Assembly: GCA_905480645.1 (NCBI GenBank)
Contig: CAJQRC010000026.1
Span: forward strand, 1 to 64,000
Direction: 5' to 3'
DNA length: 64,000 bases
Source: an uncultured Tateyamaria sp.
GTDB lineage: Bacteria; Pseudomonadota; Alphaproteobacteria; Rhodobacterales; Rhodobacteraceae
Shown here: positions 50,486 to 60,394 of the stretch, in pieces
How the letters are laid out: the number at the start of each line of letters is the position of its first letter
How positions within the stretch are numbered: position 1 is the first letter of the stretch
Notes under the pieces: generated by a model
Told to the model about the DNA's origin: nothing
Database searches by the model: none
Seen by the model: the letters and a program-made list of their open reading frames with translations, nothing else
Position numbers and translations under genes: made by a program

Positions 50486-52027
50486 TTAAAAAAGTGACCC
50501 TTGTTCAGCAGTCTCCGAATTCGTTTTACGTCCACTACGAACTCCAGGTAAGCTAAATTTACCATCACTAAGTTCTATCTCTAAATCTTTAGCACTCTTT
50601 ACCTCAGACTGAGTTGTTAAAATTTTTCCTCCACCGCGCACTACAGCATAACCACGAGAAAGCGTCGCTTTGTAACTAAGTGTTTCGCAGAGACGGCCCA
50701 CGGTCTCAATTTGCTGACGTCGCAATTCAAACTGGCGTATTATGGCAAATTGCAAACGCTCAATTAAAATCTTTAATTGCTGGTTCGCCAGATCCTTTTT
50801 TTCTGTAAGTTTGTATAACTTCAGACGGTTAATACGCACTTCTAGATGCTCCCTTTTACTCTTTGTTATAAGACCAAGGGACAAATCCAACCTTGCATTC
50901 GATGCTTCCAGTCTTTGCAAATCTTTTTCCATCTGGCGCATTAAAACTATAGGTTTCAGACTGCCTCCAATATTTGCTAACCTGACTTTGCGAAGTTGAA
51001 CGCCTCCCATCAGAGCAGGCCCAAGTCGATCAGTTAATATGTCCAAGCGTTGGCGCGGCAACTCAATCAACGCATCAGGCCTCGGTAAAGCCCTACCTAA
51101 ATCTGACAAACGTTGCCCACGACTTTGTAAACAGCCACTTAGTGCACTTATCATGCGCGCGCCTACGTCTTCAGTCCACGCCAGTAACTCGTGACGTACA
51201 GGCACCGCCAATTCTGCGGCCGCAGTAGGCGTTGGGGCACGTTTATCCGATACAAAATCAATCAATGTAGTATCAGTCTCGTGACCCACTGCGGAAATTA
51301 GAGGAATATTAGATGCAGCAGCGGCCCGAACTACAATCTCCTCATTGAAACCCCATAAATCTTCAACAGATCCCCCTCCACGGGCTACGATCAACAAATT
51401 TGGCCGCGGAATTGCTCCATCAGGAGGCAGAACATTAAAACCTGCAATACCTCGCGCGACCTCTGGTGCACACTTGCCCCCTTGAACGGCCACTGGCCAA
51501 ATTAGAACTTTACGAGGAAATCGATCACGCAACCGATGCAAAATATCTCGGATAACGGCGCCAGAGGGTGAAGTTATTACTCCAATGACATCTGGCAAAT
51601 AAGGTAAAGCTTTTTTACGTTCTGTTTTAAAGAGACCTTCAGCCTGAAATAGAAACTTTCGTTTTTCTAATAAGGCCATTAACGCACCCACACCTGCAGG
51701 TTGAATGTCTTCAATTATTATTTGATATTTAGACTGCCCTGGGAAAGTGGTCAGACGGCCCGTTGCAACAACTTCCATACCCTCTTCAGGTTGGGTTTGC
51801 ATGTGGCTCGCCACCCCTTTCCACAAAATTCCTGAAATTACTGATCGGTCATCCTTCAAATCCAAATAAACATGGCCAGAGCGCGGACGGCTAACACGAC
51901 CGACTTCTCCTCGAATCTTTACATACGAAAACTCGCCCTCAATTAGCCGCTTCACCGCCGTAGAGATATCTGAGACACTGAATTCTGGAGCATTCAACCC
52001 ATCTGAGGGATCGTCAATCAGGTTCAT
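50486..52027 (-). CDS. xseA: Exodeoxyribonuclease VII large subunit
   Basis: This 513-residue XseA has an N-terminal OB domain (FSVSDISTAVKRLIEGEFSY, VRGEVGRVSRPRSGHVYLDL) and a catalytic domain (VITSPSGAVIRDILHRLRDR, ARGGGSVEDLWGFNEE, SAVGHETDTTLIDFVSDKRA), then a long coiled-coil and a C-terminal GYAVVRGGGK element. The ATG at 52027 follows AAGGAATTG. It is divergent from purD, as in Rhodobacterales. Confidence 0.93.
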   Translation of the reverse strand: MNLIDDPSDGLNAPEFSVSDISTAVKRLIEGEFSYVKIRGEVGRVSRPRSGHVYLDLKDDRSVISGILWKGVASHMQTQPEEGMEVVATGRLTTFPGQSKYQIIIEDIQPAGVGALMALLEKRKFLFQAEGLFKTERKKALPYLPDVIGVITSPSGAVIRDILHRLRDRFPRKVLIWPVAVQGGKCAPEVARGIAGFNVLPPDGAIPRPNLLIVARGGGSVEDLWGFNEEIVVRAAAASNIPLISAVGHETDTTLIDFVSDKRAPTPTAAAELAVPVRHELLAWTEDVGARMISALSGCLQSRGQRLSDLGRALPRPDALIELPRQRLDILTDRLGPALMGGVQLRKVRLANIGGSLKPIVLMRQMEKDLQRLEASNARLDLSLGLITKSKREHLEVRINRLKLYKLTEKKDLANQQLKILIERLQFAIIRQFELRRQQIETVGRLCETLSYKATLSRGYAVVRGGGKILTTQSEVKSAKDLEIELSDGKFSLPGVRSGRKTNSETAEQGSLF

Positions 52028-52097
52028 TTCAATTCCTTGTGTATGGCCACGCTCCAGCTTAGAACGTTGTGGCATAAAGGCCAAGGAGTGCTAGTCC

Positions 52098-53375
52098 ATG
52101 AATATTCTAATTCTCGGTGGAGGAGGGCGTGAACATTCGCTGGCATGGGCTGTTCTGCAAAATCCTAAATGTGATCGACTTGTAGTGGCACCTGGAAACG
52201 CAGGCATTGCTGCAATTGCAGATTGTGCAACGCTCGACATACTTGACGCTGTCGCCGTAATAAACTTTGTGGAACAAGAAGCCATCGATTTTGTTATTAT
52301 CGGCCCGGAAGCGCCACTAGTTGCGGGGATTGGTGACCGATTAAGAGATGCCGGTGTCCTAGTCTTTGGCCCCAGTAAAGCCGCTGCAGAACTAGAAGCA
52401 TCAAAGGCTTTTACGAAGGCTATCTGTACTGCAGTTGGCGCACCCACTGCTGCCTATAGTCATTTCACAAATGCGTTGGAGGCAAAGGCTTATGCACAAA
52501 CCACTTCTACTCCTATCGTGGTAAAAGCAGATGGTCTTGCGGCTGGCAAAGGAGTGATCATTGCTGACACTATTGCCGAGGCAGAAACCGCGATTGATTA
52601 CATGTTTGACGGAGCATTAGGCAGCGCTGGCGCAGAAGTGGTCATTGAAGAATTTATGACTGGCGAAGAGGCTTCTTTCTTTGTTCTATGTGATGGCAAA
52701 GATGTTTTACCTATTGGCACCGCCCAAGATCATAAACGGGTCGGAGAAGCTGACACGGGTCCTAATACTGGTGGTATGGGCGCTTACTCACCCGCACCAG
52801 CATTAACTGATGAAGTCGCAGAACGCGCCATGGCAGAAATAATTCGCCCTACAGTGGCTGAAATGGCACGACGTGGAATACCATATCAGGGTGTTCTTTA
52901 TGCTGGTTTGATGATTGAGAAAGGCGTTCCACGTTTAGTTGAATACAATGTCCGCTTTGGCGACCCTGAGTGTCAGGTTTTAATGATGCGCTTAGGCGCT
53001 CAAGCTTTAGATTTGATGCAAGCAACTGCGGAGAACCGTTTGGCGCAAGCCCAAGTAAATTGGGCTAGTGATAACGCCATTACTGTTGTGATGGCAGCAA
53101 ATGGCTACCCAGGTAATTATGCAAAAGGTGAGACAATACATGGCTTAGAAACATTGCCCGAAACTAGCAACCAAATGATTTTCCATGCTGGCACTGCACT
53201 AAAAGAAGGGAAAATTACGACGTCGGGTGGTCGAGTTCTTAACATAACAGCACGCGCAGCCGAATTAGCAGAAGCAGCGCAGCTTGCCTATGAATTGATT
53301 GGACGGATTGATTATCCTGCCGGGTTTTACCGAAGGGACATAGGTTGGCGTGCACTAGCACCTTCCAAGATATAA
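52098..53375 (+). CDS. purD: Phosphoribosylamine-glycine ligase
   Basis: This 425-residue PurD makes glycinamide ribonucleotide. It has LILGGGGREHSLAWAV, PGNAGIAAIA, GPEAPLVAGIGDRLR, VVKADGLAAGKGV, the ATP-grasp EEFMTGEEASFFVLCDG, AQDHKRVGEADTGPNTGGMG and EYNVRFGDPECQVLMMRL. The gene is monocistronic and divergent from xseA. Confidence 0.95.
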   Translation: MNILILGGGGREHSLAWAVLQNPKCDRLVVAPGNAGIAAIADCATLDILDAVAVINFVEQEAIDFVIIGPEAPLVAGIGDRLRDAGVLVFGPSKAAAELEASKAFTKAICTAVGAPTAAYSHFTNALEAKAYAQTTSTPIVVKADGLAAGKGVIIADTIAEAETAIDYMFDGALGSAGAEVVIEEFMTGEEASFFVLCDGKDVLPIGTAQDHKRVGEADTGPNTGGMGAYSPAPALTDEVAERAMAEIIRPTVAEMARRGIPYQGVLYAGLMIEKGVPRLVEYNVRFGDPECQVLMMRLGAQALDLMQATAENRLAQAQVNWASDNAITVVMAANGYPGNYAKGETIHGLETLPETSNQMIFHAGTALKEGKITTSGGRVLNITARAAELAEAAQLAYELIGRIDYPAGFYRRDIGWRALAPSKI

Positions 53376-53718
53376 TTATTCAGCTGGCAATTTAACCCAC
53401 AGTTCCAAGTAAAATCCAAAATCAAAATTGTGAGTTGCCTCCCTATTACTTCATACAAAGTTAATAATTTTGTTGCGGCTTGGAATAATGGAATAAGCCC
53501 CCAGAAAACAAAAAACAAACTGTAGAAACTTTACCTCTATATGGTAACTCTGGTTTATCAACAATTGACCACTGGTGTTTCCAGCGAAACCTTGTGATGA
53601 AAAAGTTTGGCGGCTCCGTTTAGTAAATCTTTTGGGTAAAAGGAATTTGCTCAATAAAAGGATTTCAAATCTAGACAAGTGGCGCCACTGATAGCAGGCT
53701 GGGCGCCACCGCTCCAAA
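53376..53718. other. Intergenic stretch between purD and a ferredoxin gene
   Basis: No gene is seen. Near the right end GTGGCGCC (53679-53686) pairs with GGCGCCAC (53702-53709), a hairpin 10 bases beyond the ferredoxin stop. It lacks a T run, so it may be a processing or pausing element rather than a full terminator. Confidence 0.45.
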
Positions 53719-54042
<324 letters not shown>

Positions 54043-54130
54043 CTAACGCTCCCTTTTTTCTTTCATCTCGATGTTTTAACCGCCTCTTTTTCAACTCACC
54101 AGTCCCTTTTTTATCAAAGCTTTTGATCTC

Positions 54131-54163
54131 TTGCTATACACACCAAATGTTCTATATTTGTTC
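54131..54163 (+). promoter_or_regulatory. SOS (LexA-type) box and promoter before the dnaE2 relic
   Basis: GTTC-TATATTT-GTTC at 54149-54163 matches the alphaproteobacterial LexA box (GTTC-N7-GTTC). TTGCTA (54131-54136), 16 bases and TATATT (54153-54158) form a promoter overlapped by the box. The ATG follows only two bases later, so the transcript would be almost leaderless. Confidence 0.6.
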
Positions 54164-54165
54164 CT

Positions 54166-54561
54166 ATGGAATTTCATCAATCTTTACCAAAAAATTCTAA
54201 AAATTGGCCTCATCCTCCTTCTTGTTTGCGGGCGTGCGATTTAAATTTCCCACCTAATCATGTATTAATAACCGTTGCAGGTCTCGTGATTCTACGGCAG
54301 CGCCCAGGGACCGCAAAAGGTGTCATTTTTCTCACTCTTGAAGATGAAACAGGCGCCGTCAACGTTATTGTATGGCAGCATATCTATGAACGGTTTCGCC
54401 GGCCTGTGATTGCAGGACGTATGTTGCGTATCACTGGCCGCCTTCAACGCGTCCATGATGTCACCCATATTCTGGCTGAGAAAATCGAGGACATCTCGGA
54501 TATGCTTGACCACCTAATCACCATAGAGACTGATAATAACGAAATAGGAAAAGACATATAA
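54166..54561 (+). pseudogene. dnaE2: dnaE2 relic: C-terminal OB domain only
   Basis: This 131-residue frame matches the C-terminal OB-fold of error-prone polymerase DnaE2 from about residue 20 on: ITVAGLVILRQRPGTAKGVI, FLTLEDETGAVNVIVW, YERFRRPVIAGRMLRITGRL, QRVHDVTHILAEKIEDISDM. The polymerase domains are absent. The first 20 residues look unrelated. The SOS box directly upstream suggests that a deletion joined the LexA-controlled promoter of an imuA-imuB-dnaE2 type cassette to the 3' end of dnaE2. Whether the short protein is made is open. Confidence 0.7.
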
Positions 54562-54659
54562 ACACAAATTTATTTGGCTTTTACTAAAAGATCGCACCCA
54601 ACAAACAATCTAACGTAACTCTACCTTATCCGTTCAACCGTTTATAAATTATTTAATTA

Positions 54660-54692
54660 AAAAAGGCGCCCCTAAACTGAGGCGCCTTTTTC
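54660..54692. terminator. Bidirectional rho-independent terminator
   Basis: AAAAAGGCGCC and GGCGCCTTTTT form a perfect stem with a 10-base loop, with A and T runs on both sides. It ends degP on the minus strand and the dnaE2 relic on the plus strand. Confidence 0.9.
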
Positions 54693-54707
54693 TCAATATG
54701 AAAAACG

Positions 54708-56186
54708 TTATTCGGATAAATTCAGTGCAACAAATCTTGGATCACCTGCGCGACGGACCAAAAGTAATAGTGATTTGCGTCCAGCTTCTTTAACCTCTTC
54801 CAAGCGCGCCTCAAAATCAGGAATTGAGATGATTTTTTGCTGACCAGCCTCAGTAATCACGTCCCCAGCACGCAAACCTTTTTCAAATGCTTCCGACATT
54901 TCATCCACGTCTCCTACAGCAAGGCCTTCTTGTTCTGGGCTCATACCCAATTGCTCACGCAATTCATCAGTTAAACCACTTAATGTGAGGCCAAGGATCT
55001 CTTTAGTTTCAGGCTCTTGCTCATCATCCGGAATTGCCGCAACTGCAGGTACAGCACCTTCAGCCTCTTCACGACGACCAAGCGTGACGCGCAATGTTAC
55101 AGTTTCTCCTGCGCGAAATACTACAACACGAACTGTTTCACCTACAGGGCTATAACCTACCTGACGAACGAGTCCACGAGTGTCTTCTACATCTACACCA
55201 GCAAAACTAATAATAACGTCACCATCTTCCATACCTGCTTCTTTCGCAGGTCCCTCCGGTACAGAAGTCACCAAAGCGCCCAAAACAGGTTCAAGACCTA
55301 TAGCCTCGGCTATGTCGTCGGTCACATCTTGAATGCGAACACCCAACCAGCCACGACGTGTCTCACCAAATTCCTGAAGCTGGTCGACTACATTCTGTAC
55401 GACATTAGCTGCCATAGAAAACCCGATCCCAATCGAACCGCCATTTGGCGACAAGATTGCTGTGTTAACGCCAATGACTTCACCATCCATGTTAAACAAC
55501 GGGCCGCCTGAATTTCCCCGGTTAATTGCTGCATCAGTTTGAATATAGTCATCGTATGAACCGCTTAGAGCACGGTTGCGCGCAGACACAATTCCAGCAG
55601 AGACCGAAAAACCTTGACCTAATGGGTTACCCATAGCAATCACCCAGTCACCAACATTTGCAGTATCACTGTCTCCAAAAGGAACAAACGGTAATGCCTT
55701 TTCTGCTTCAACCTTAAGCAAGGCGATATCAGTTTTGGCGTCTGTACCAATTACCGTGGCCTTGAGTTCCGAACCATTGAAAAACTCAATTAAAATCTCA
55801 TCGGCGCCTTCGATTACGTGGTTGTTGGTAACAACATAACCGTCCTCAGAAATAACAAACCCTGACCCCAGCGCCGACGATCGGCGAGGACGATTACCAT
55901 TTTCGTTATTGTTTCGATCCTGAAATTCCCGAAAAAAATCTTCAAATGGTGAACCCTCTGGAACGATACCTTGAGGAGCGGTACGGCCTTCTACCAGAGT
56001 TGACGTTGTAATGTTTACGACTGAGGGGCTAATCTTTTCAGCTAAAGGAGCAAGACTTTCAGGTCGAGCAAATGAACTAAGCGTTTGCAAAACAATAAAA
56101 GTAATAAATAGTGCACCCAGCGAAAACGCGCGCACAAAATTTATATTGGGAAAGTGATTCACTTGAGCTTCTGCCTGTCTGTTCAT
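54708..56186 (-). CDS. degP: Periplasmic serine protease DegP/DegQ type
   Basis: This 492-residue Do-family protease has an N-terminal membrane anchor or signal (about 17-40), the trypsin-like domain with catalytic H123 (TNNHVIEGA), D153 (KTDIALL) and S226 (GNSGGPLFN), and two PDZ domains (about 285-385 and 400-490). It degrades misfolded envelope proteins. It lies downstream of hflK-hflC and DUF2065, a grouping conserved in Rhodobacterales. Confidence 0.93.
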   Translation of the reverse strand: MNRQAEAQVNHFPNINFVRAFSLGALFITFIVLQTLSSFARPESLAPLAEKISPSVVNITTSTLVEGRTAPQGIVPEGSPFEDFFREFQDRNNNENGNRPRRSSALGSGFVISEDGYVVTNNHVIEGADEILIEFFNGSELKATVIGTDAKTDIALLKVEAEKALPFVPFGDSDTANVGDWVIAMGNPLGQGFSVSAGIVSARNRALSGSYDDYIQTDAAINRGNSGGPLFNMDGEVIGVNTAILSPNGGSIGIGFSMAANVVQNVVDQLQEFGETRRGWLGVRIQDVTDDIAEAIGLEPVLGALVTSVPEGPAKEAGMEDGDVIISFAGVDVEDTRGLVRQVGYSPVGETVRVVVFRAGETVTLRVTLGRREEAEGAVPAVAAIPDDEQEPETKEILGLTLSGLTDELREQLGMSPEQEGLAVGDVDEMSEAFEKGLRAGDVITEAGQQKIISIPDFEARLEEVKEAGRKSLLLLVRRAGDPRFVALNLSE

Positions 56187-56347
56187 CAGGTATCTCCTGC
56201 AGCTTCTTATCAGCCAGAATGGCTGATATATGGGTTTGTGGTTTTTATATTGTATAGATTAAGACTTCTCTTACTAAATTAAAGATGGTTCCTGCACACG
56301 GGCTTTCAACTCCATGTTACCAAACCGTGAATAGCAGAGGTAAAATG

Positions 56348-56545
56348 TTACAGCCCAATAAAAAAAGCCAACCAAAGAAAAATTAATCCAGACACAAGAA
56401 TTAAAGCGCCAAATTGACGTTTTGCGGTTTGGGGCAGGCTTCTCAGTATCTCTAATACTTTTTCAACATGCGATGGGGCCAACATATAAGTTAGCCCCTC
56501 CACAATCATTACAAGCCCAAAAGCAAGCAGTATCCACGCCATCAC
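56348..56545 (-). CDS. DUF2065 small membrane protein
   Basis: This 65-residue protein has two hydrophobic segments (ILLAFGLVMIVEGLTYMLAP and GALILVSGLIFLWLAFFIG) and the linking stretch LEILRSLPQTAKRQFG. It matches DUF2065, found next to hflC across proteobacteria. It overlaps hflC by four bases. Confidence 0.88.
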   Translation of the reverse strand: MMAWILLAFGLVMIVEGLTYMLAPSHVEKVLEILRSLPQTAKRQFGALILVSGLIFLWLAFFIGL

Positions 56546-57429
56546 TCACCTACAGAGCTGCGTCTACCATTATCTGAACCCAAAAAGTCAAAAAATTCGC
56601 TATCGGGAGACATTACCATTGTTGAGTTTTTCCCTTGAAGCGCTCGCTCATACGCTGTCAACGAACGATAGAATTCAAAAAACTCTGAATCCTTACTGAA
56701 AGCTTCAGCAAAAATTGCATTACGGCGCGCATCAGCTTCACCACGAACAATTTCAGCCTGCCTCTCAGCATCGGAGACTAGCTCAACCACCGTTCGATCT
56801 GCCTGAGCACGAACCCTTTGAGCAGCTTCGTTACCACGAGCACGTTCATCAGTCGCCTCACGCTCACGTTCTGCACGCATCCGTTGGAAAGTAGCATCGA
56901 GGTTTTCCGTTGGTAAGTCAGTCCTTTTGAGACGAACATCAATAACCTCGACACCCAACGACCGCGCTGAAGCGATTGCTGCGTTTCGAATGCGAAGCAT
57001 TAATGCTGCGCGATCCGAACTAAGGATATCGTTGGATGATACCGAGCCCAACACCTCGCGCAGTTCAGCACGCAGAATCGAGTCCAGCCTATTTTCAGCT
57101 GTTGCAATACCGCCAACACCAACGGCCTGACGGAACTGTTCTATGTCTACTATTCTGTAGCGAGCAAACGCATCAACAACTAGACGTCGGTCATCCAGCG
57201 GGGTAATTTCCAGCGGATCGATATCACGACTCAGAATACGATCATCATAACGAACAACTTCTTGTATAACAGGTATTTTGAACGCCAGCCCTGGCTCTTC
57301 TTTCACATCTACAACTCGTCCAAACTGTAATACCAGTGCCTTTTCGCGCTCATCAACAATAAAAAGCGAAGACAATGCGACAGCTATCAGAACGACAATT
57401 ATCGGTAATATAAATGTTGCTCGGCGCAT
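56542..57429 (-). CDS. hflC: HflC, FtsH protease modulator
   Basis: This 295-residue SPFH/band-7 protein has one N-terminal membrane segment (about 5-24), then VDEREKALVLQFGRVVDV, and a long coiled stretch with RMRAEREREATDERARGNEA. With HflK it forms a membrane cage around FtsH. It overlaps hflK by one base. Confidence 0.92.
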   Translation of the reverse strand: MRRATFILPIIVVLIAVALSSLFIVDEREKALVLQFGRVVDVKEEPGLAFKIPVIQEVVRYDDRILSRDIDPLEITPLDDRRLVVDAFARYRIVDIEQFRQAVGVGGIATAENRLDSILRAELREVLGSVSSNDILSSDRAALMLRIRNAAIASARSLGVEVIDVRLKRTDLPTENLDATFQRMRAEREREATDERARGNEAAQRVRAQADRTVVELVSDAERQAEIVRGEADARRNAIFAEAFSKDSEFFEFYRSLTAYERALQGKNSTMVMSPDSEFFDFLGSDNGRRSSVGE

Positions 57430-58583
57430 TAGTTTTTACCCCCACGGCGAAGTTCATTTAGCGGTAGATACGGAACGATACCCTGCCCCTCACCACCTGC
57501 GGACTGATCAAGAATTATTTTATCCATTTGACCCAATACATTTTCCATTGTCTCGAGATAAAGACGCTTTCGCGTTACGTCTGGAGCTTTTTCGTATTCC
57601 GCAAGAACAGCAGAAAATCGTGACGCTTCACCCTCGGCTTGGTTCACTTGTTGGGCGCGGTAACCCTCGGCTTCTTCGAGTAATTGCGCCGCCTGACCGC
57701 GGGCTTCAGCTAAGACTTTGTTTGCGTAAGCATCAGCAACATTCTGTAACCGATCACGTTCTTGCTCAGCCGCTTGTACATCTCGGAATGCATCAATTAC
57801 AGACTGTGGTGGATCAGCCTTGTCAAAATTGACACGTATAACATTTACGCCACTGCCATAACTATCCAGTGTAGACTGGATCAGATCCTGTAAACGTCCC
57901 GCGATTGCCCCCCTATCCCTGTTTAAAATCGGTGCTAACTCTGACTGGGCAATAATTTCACGCATAGCGGATTCAGACACGGCACGGATTGTTGGGCGAG
58001 GGTCTCGCAAATTAAATAGAAATTGTTCTGGATCATCAATATTCCACACTACCTGGAAATCAATATCAACTATGTTTTCATCGCCAGTTAACATTAAACC
58101 TGCATCACTGCCCGCCCGGCCAACGCCAATATCCTCTGTACGTTCGCTAGTAACCGCAATCACTTCTGCAGTAACAAACGGCCATGGTGCAAAATTAAGC
58201 CCTGGGTTTCCTACGGACAAAAATTTTCCAAGAAATAATTCAACAGACTGCTCCTCAGGCTTGACAGTGTAGAAAGACGTGAAAACCCACACGACAACAG
58301 CAGCTACAATGCCAAGCACTATAGAACCTCGTGGTAAACCCTGACGACCACCGTCTCCAGCGCCACGGCCACCACCACCACCGCTACGACCGCCCATAAG
58401 GACCCGCAGTTGTTCCTGTCCTTTTTTAACAAGTTCATCAATCTCAGGTATTTGGGGGCCCTCTTCGCCCTTGTTCCGTCCACCATTTCCTTGGTCGGAA
58501 CCAGTGTGACCGTTTCCACGGCCATCATCATCTCCGCCTGCACCTCCGCCGCCGCCCCAGGGGCCGCCTTTATTACCAGCCAT
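57429..58583 (-). CDS. hflK: HflK, FtsH protease modulator
   Basis: This 384-residue SPFH/band-7 protein has a Gly/Asn-rich N-terminal tail with the usual HflK GGPWGGGGG beginning, a membrane segment near 89-105 and the core YTVKPEEQSVELFLGKF, NIVDIDFQVVWNI and RDRLQNVADAYANKVLAEAR. It is translationally coupled to hflC. Confidence 0.92.
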   Translation of the reverse strand: MAGNKGGPWGGGGGAGGDDDGRGNGHTGSDQGNGGRNKGEEGPQIPEIDELVKKGQEQLRVLMGGRSGGGGGRGAGDGGRQGLPRGSIVLGIVAAVVVWVFTSFYTVKPEEQSVELFLGKFLSVGNPGLNFAPWPFVTAEVIAVTSERTEDIGVGRAGSDAGLMLTGDENIVDIDFQVVWNIDDPEQFLFNLRDPRPTIRAVSESAMREIIAQSELAPILNRDRGAIAGRLQDLIQSTLDSYGSGVNVIRVNFDKADPPQSVIDAFRDVQAAEQERDRLQNVADAYANKVLAEARGQAAQLLEEAEGYRAQQVNQAEGEASRFSAVLAEYEKAPDVTRKRLYLETMENVLGQMDKIILDQSAGGEGQGIVPYLPLNELRRGGKN

Positions 58584-58654
58584 TTGGTACTGTTCTCCTA
58601 TTGCCGCACAAATCTTGCGCTGTTAATTGTGAATTGTGTTTTTCATTTAGAATT

Positions 58655-60118
58655 TCAAGCTACCCGCGTTGGCGATTTCATAGTGACTATTTCTTCAGAC
58701 ATTGTTGGATGAACCGCAATAGTACGATCAAAATCTTCTTTTGTTGCACCCATATTGATTGCAATGCCAGCCATTTGGATCATTTCTCCTGCATTTGGTG
58801 CGACTATGTGACAACCCAAAACCTTCCGTGTGGCCACACTTACCACCAGTTTCATCATAGCTCGGTCTGATTTACCTGCGAATGCAGTCTGCATTGGTCG
58901 GAACGTCGTAGTATACACCTCAACTTTTTCACGCGTACTCGCAATTTCTTCGCTTAGGCCAATAGTACCTATTTCAGGCTGAGTAAAAACGGCCGAAGGG
59001 ATAAGTTTATGATTTACTGCAGTTGGTTTACCTTTAAATACTGTGTCGACAAAAGCCATACCTTCCCTAATCGCAACTGGGGTTAAATTTATTCTGTTAG
59101 TAACATCACCAATGGCATAGATTGTTTCATTTTTTGTTTGCGAAAGTGCATCCACAACTACCTCACCTCGTTCGCCTAACTCTACCCCAAGGGCTTCAAT
59201 ACCCAAATTTTTACTATTGGGATTGCGACCTGTAGCAAACAAAACAATATCAAATTCTTGCGTTATACCTTTAGTCGATTTAACACAAATCGGGAATTGC
59301 TGACAATCCTTTCCTGCCGACGAGTACCCACCAATTATTTCAGCAGCTGCACCCACAGCAGTTACTGTATCCTTTGCTTCCACTCCGGTACTGTCGTCGT
59401 TAACAGGCCCCATCTCTGAAATATTGGTGTCAAGGTGCAGATTAATTCCATTTTCGATCATAGATTCGGCAACTATGCCCCGCGCCTCATTGTCAAATCC
59501 ACGGAGGATTTGATTGCCTCTATAGTATTGAGTAACCTCAACGCCCAAACCATTAAATATGCAGGCAAACTCACAAGCAATATAGCCACCACCTACAATC
59601 AAAATAGATTTTGGCAATTTTTTGAGATTAAAAATATCATCACTTACAATTCCAAATTCTGCATTCGGTATTTCGGGACGTGCTGGTTTTCCACCAGTGG
59701 CTATTAGAATAGTCTTGGCAGTTTTAATTTCACCAGTAGACAGCTCAATTGTGTTAGGACTTTTTACGCAGGCACGCGCATCAAAAGTTTCGACTCCAGA
59801 ATTCTTTAGCAGTTGTCGATATATTATTTCGAGCCTGCTCAATTCACTATTGAGATTACTGCGGAATACGGACCAGTCAAAATTACTAGTCTCACAATCC
59901 CAGCCATAGCCCTTTGCTAAAGATGGGATCGAAGAAAATTCACTGGCAAAAACCATCAATTTTTTAGGTACACAGCCACGTATTACACAAGTGCCTCCGT
60001 AACGATCCTCTTCAGCCAAAGCGACACGTACGCCTACATCACTAGCCGCTACACGTGCTGCGCGCACTCCTCCAGATCCACCACCGATAACGAATAGGTC
60101 GTAATCATAAGTTTTCAT
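58655..60118 (-). CDS. gor: Glutathione-disulfide reductase
   Basis: This 487-residue flavoenzyme has VIGGGSGGVRAARVAA, the redox pair C44-C49 (GGTCVIRGCVPKK), LIVGGGYIACEFACIF, FATGRNPNSKNLG, IGDVTNRINLTPVAI and the interface HPTMSEEI (His-Glu pair). It is longer than usual: between NISEMGPVNDD and QQFPICVKST there are some 25-30 extra residues (rich in Ala, Gly and Ser). The gene lies between hflK and rpiA. Confidence 0.9.
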   Translation of the reverse strand: MKTYDYDLFVIGGGSGGVRAARVAASDVGVRVALAEEDRYGGTCVIRGCVPKKLMVFASEFSSIPSLAKGYGWDCETSNFDWSVFRSNLNSELSRLEIIYRQLLKNSGVETFDARACVKSPNTIELSTGEIKTAKTILIATGGKPARPEIPNAEFGIVSDDIFNLKKLPKSILIVGGGYIACEFACIFNGLGVEVTQYYRGNQILRGFDNEARGIVAESMIENGINLHLDTNISEMGPVNDDSTGVEAKDTVTAVGAAAEIIGGYSSAGKDCQQFPICVKSTKGITQEFDIVLFATGRNPNSKNLGIEALGVELGERGEVVVDALSQTKNETIYAIGDVTNRINLTPVAIREGMAFVDTVFKGKPTAVNHKLIPSAVFTQPEIGTIGLSEEIASTREKVEVYTTTFRPMQTAFAGKSDRAMMKLVVSVATRKVLGCHIVAPNAGEMIQMAGIAINMGATKEDFDRTIAVHPTMSEEIVTMKSPTRVA

Positions 60119-60394
60119 TTAATAACCTTTTCGCTTGCTGCTGTGCATATTTCACATGGATTACTGAAAAACTAGTCCTTGTTAAACACAGCCTAGTTCC
60201 GGTCAGCAGCCAATCTGATAATCAATCACAATTTTTAAAAGCGATACTGAACCCTTTTTAATTAGAGAATAGTATTGAGTACTTGATCACGACAGTTAAG
60301 TAATTAGACGAAACCTTTAGAACCGTCGGGGCTGCACTGTGATTTGAGAAATTAAATCAGATATTACGGCTCGGCAAACACGGCTAGTGCATCT

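Noticed and set aside
60119-60394. Gene or RNA between gor and rpiA
   Set aside because: The gap shows no coding frame or stable structure that I could support.
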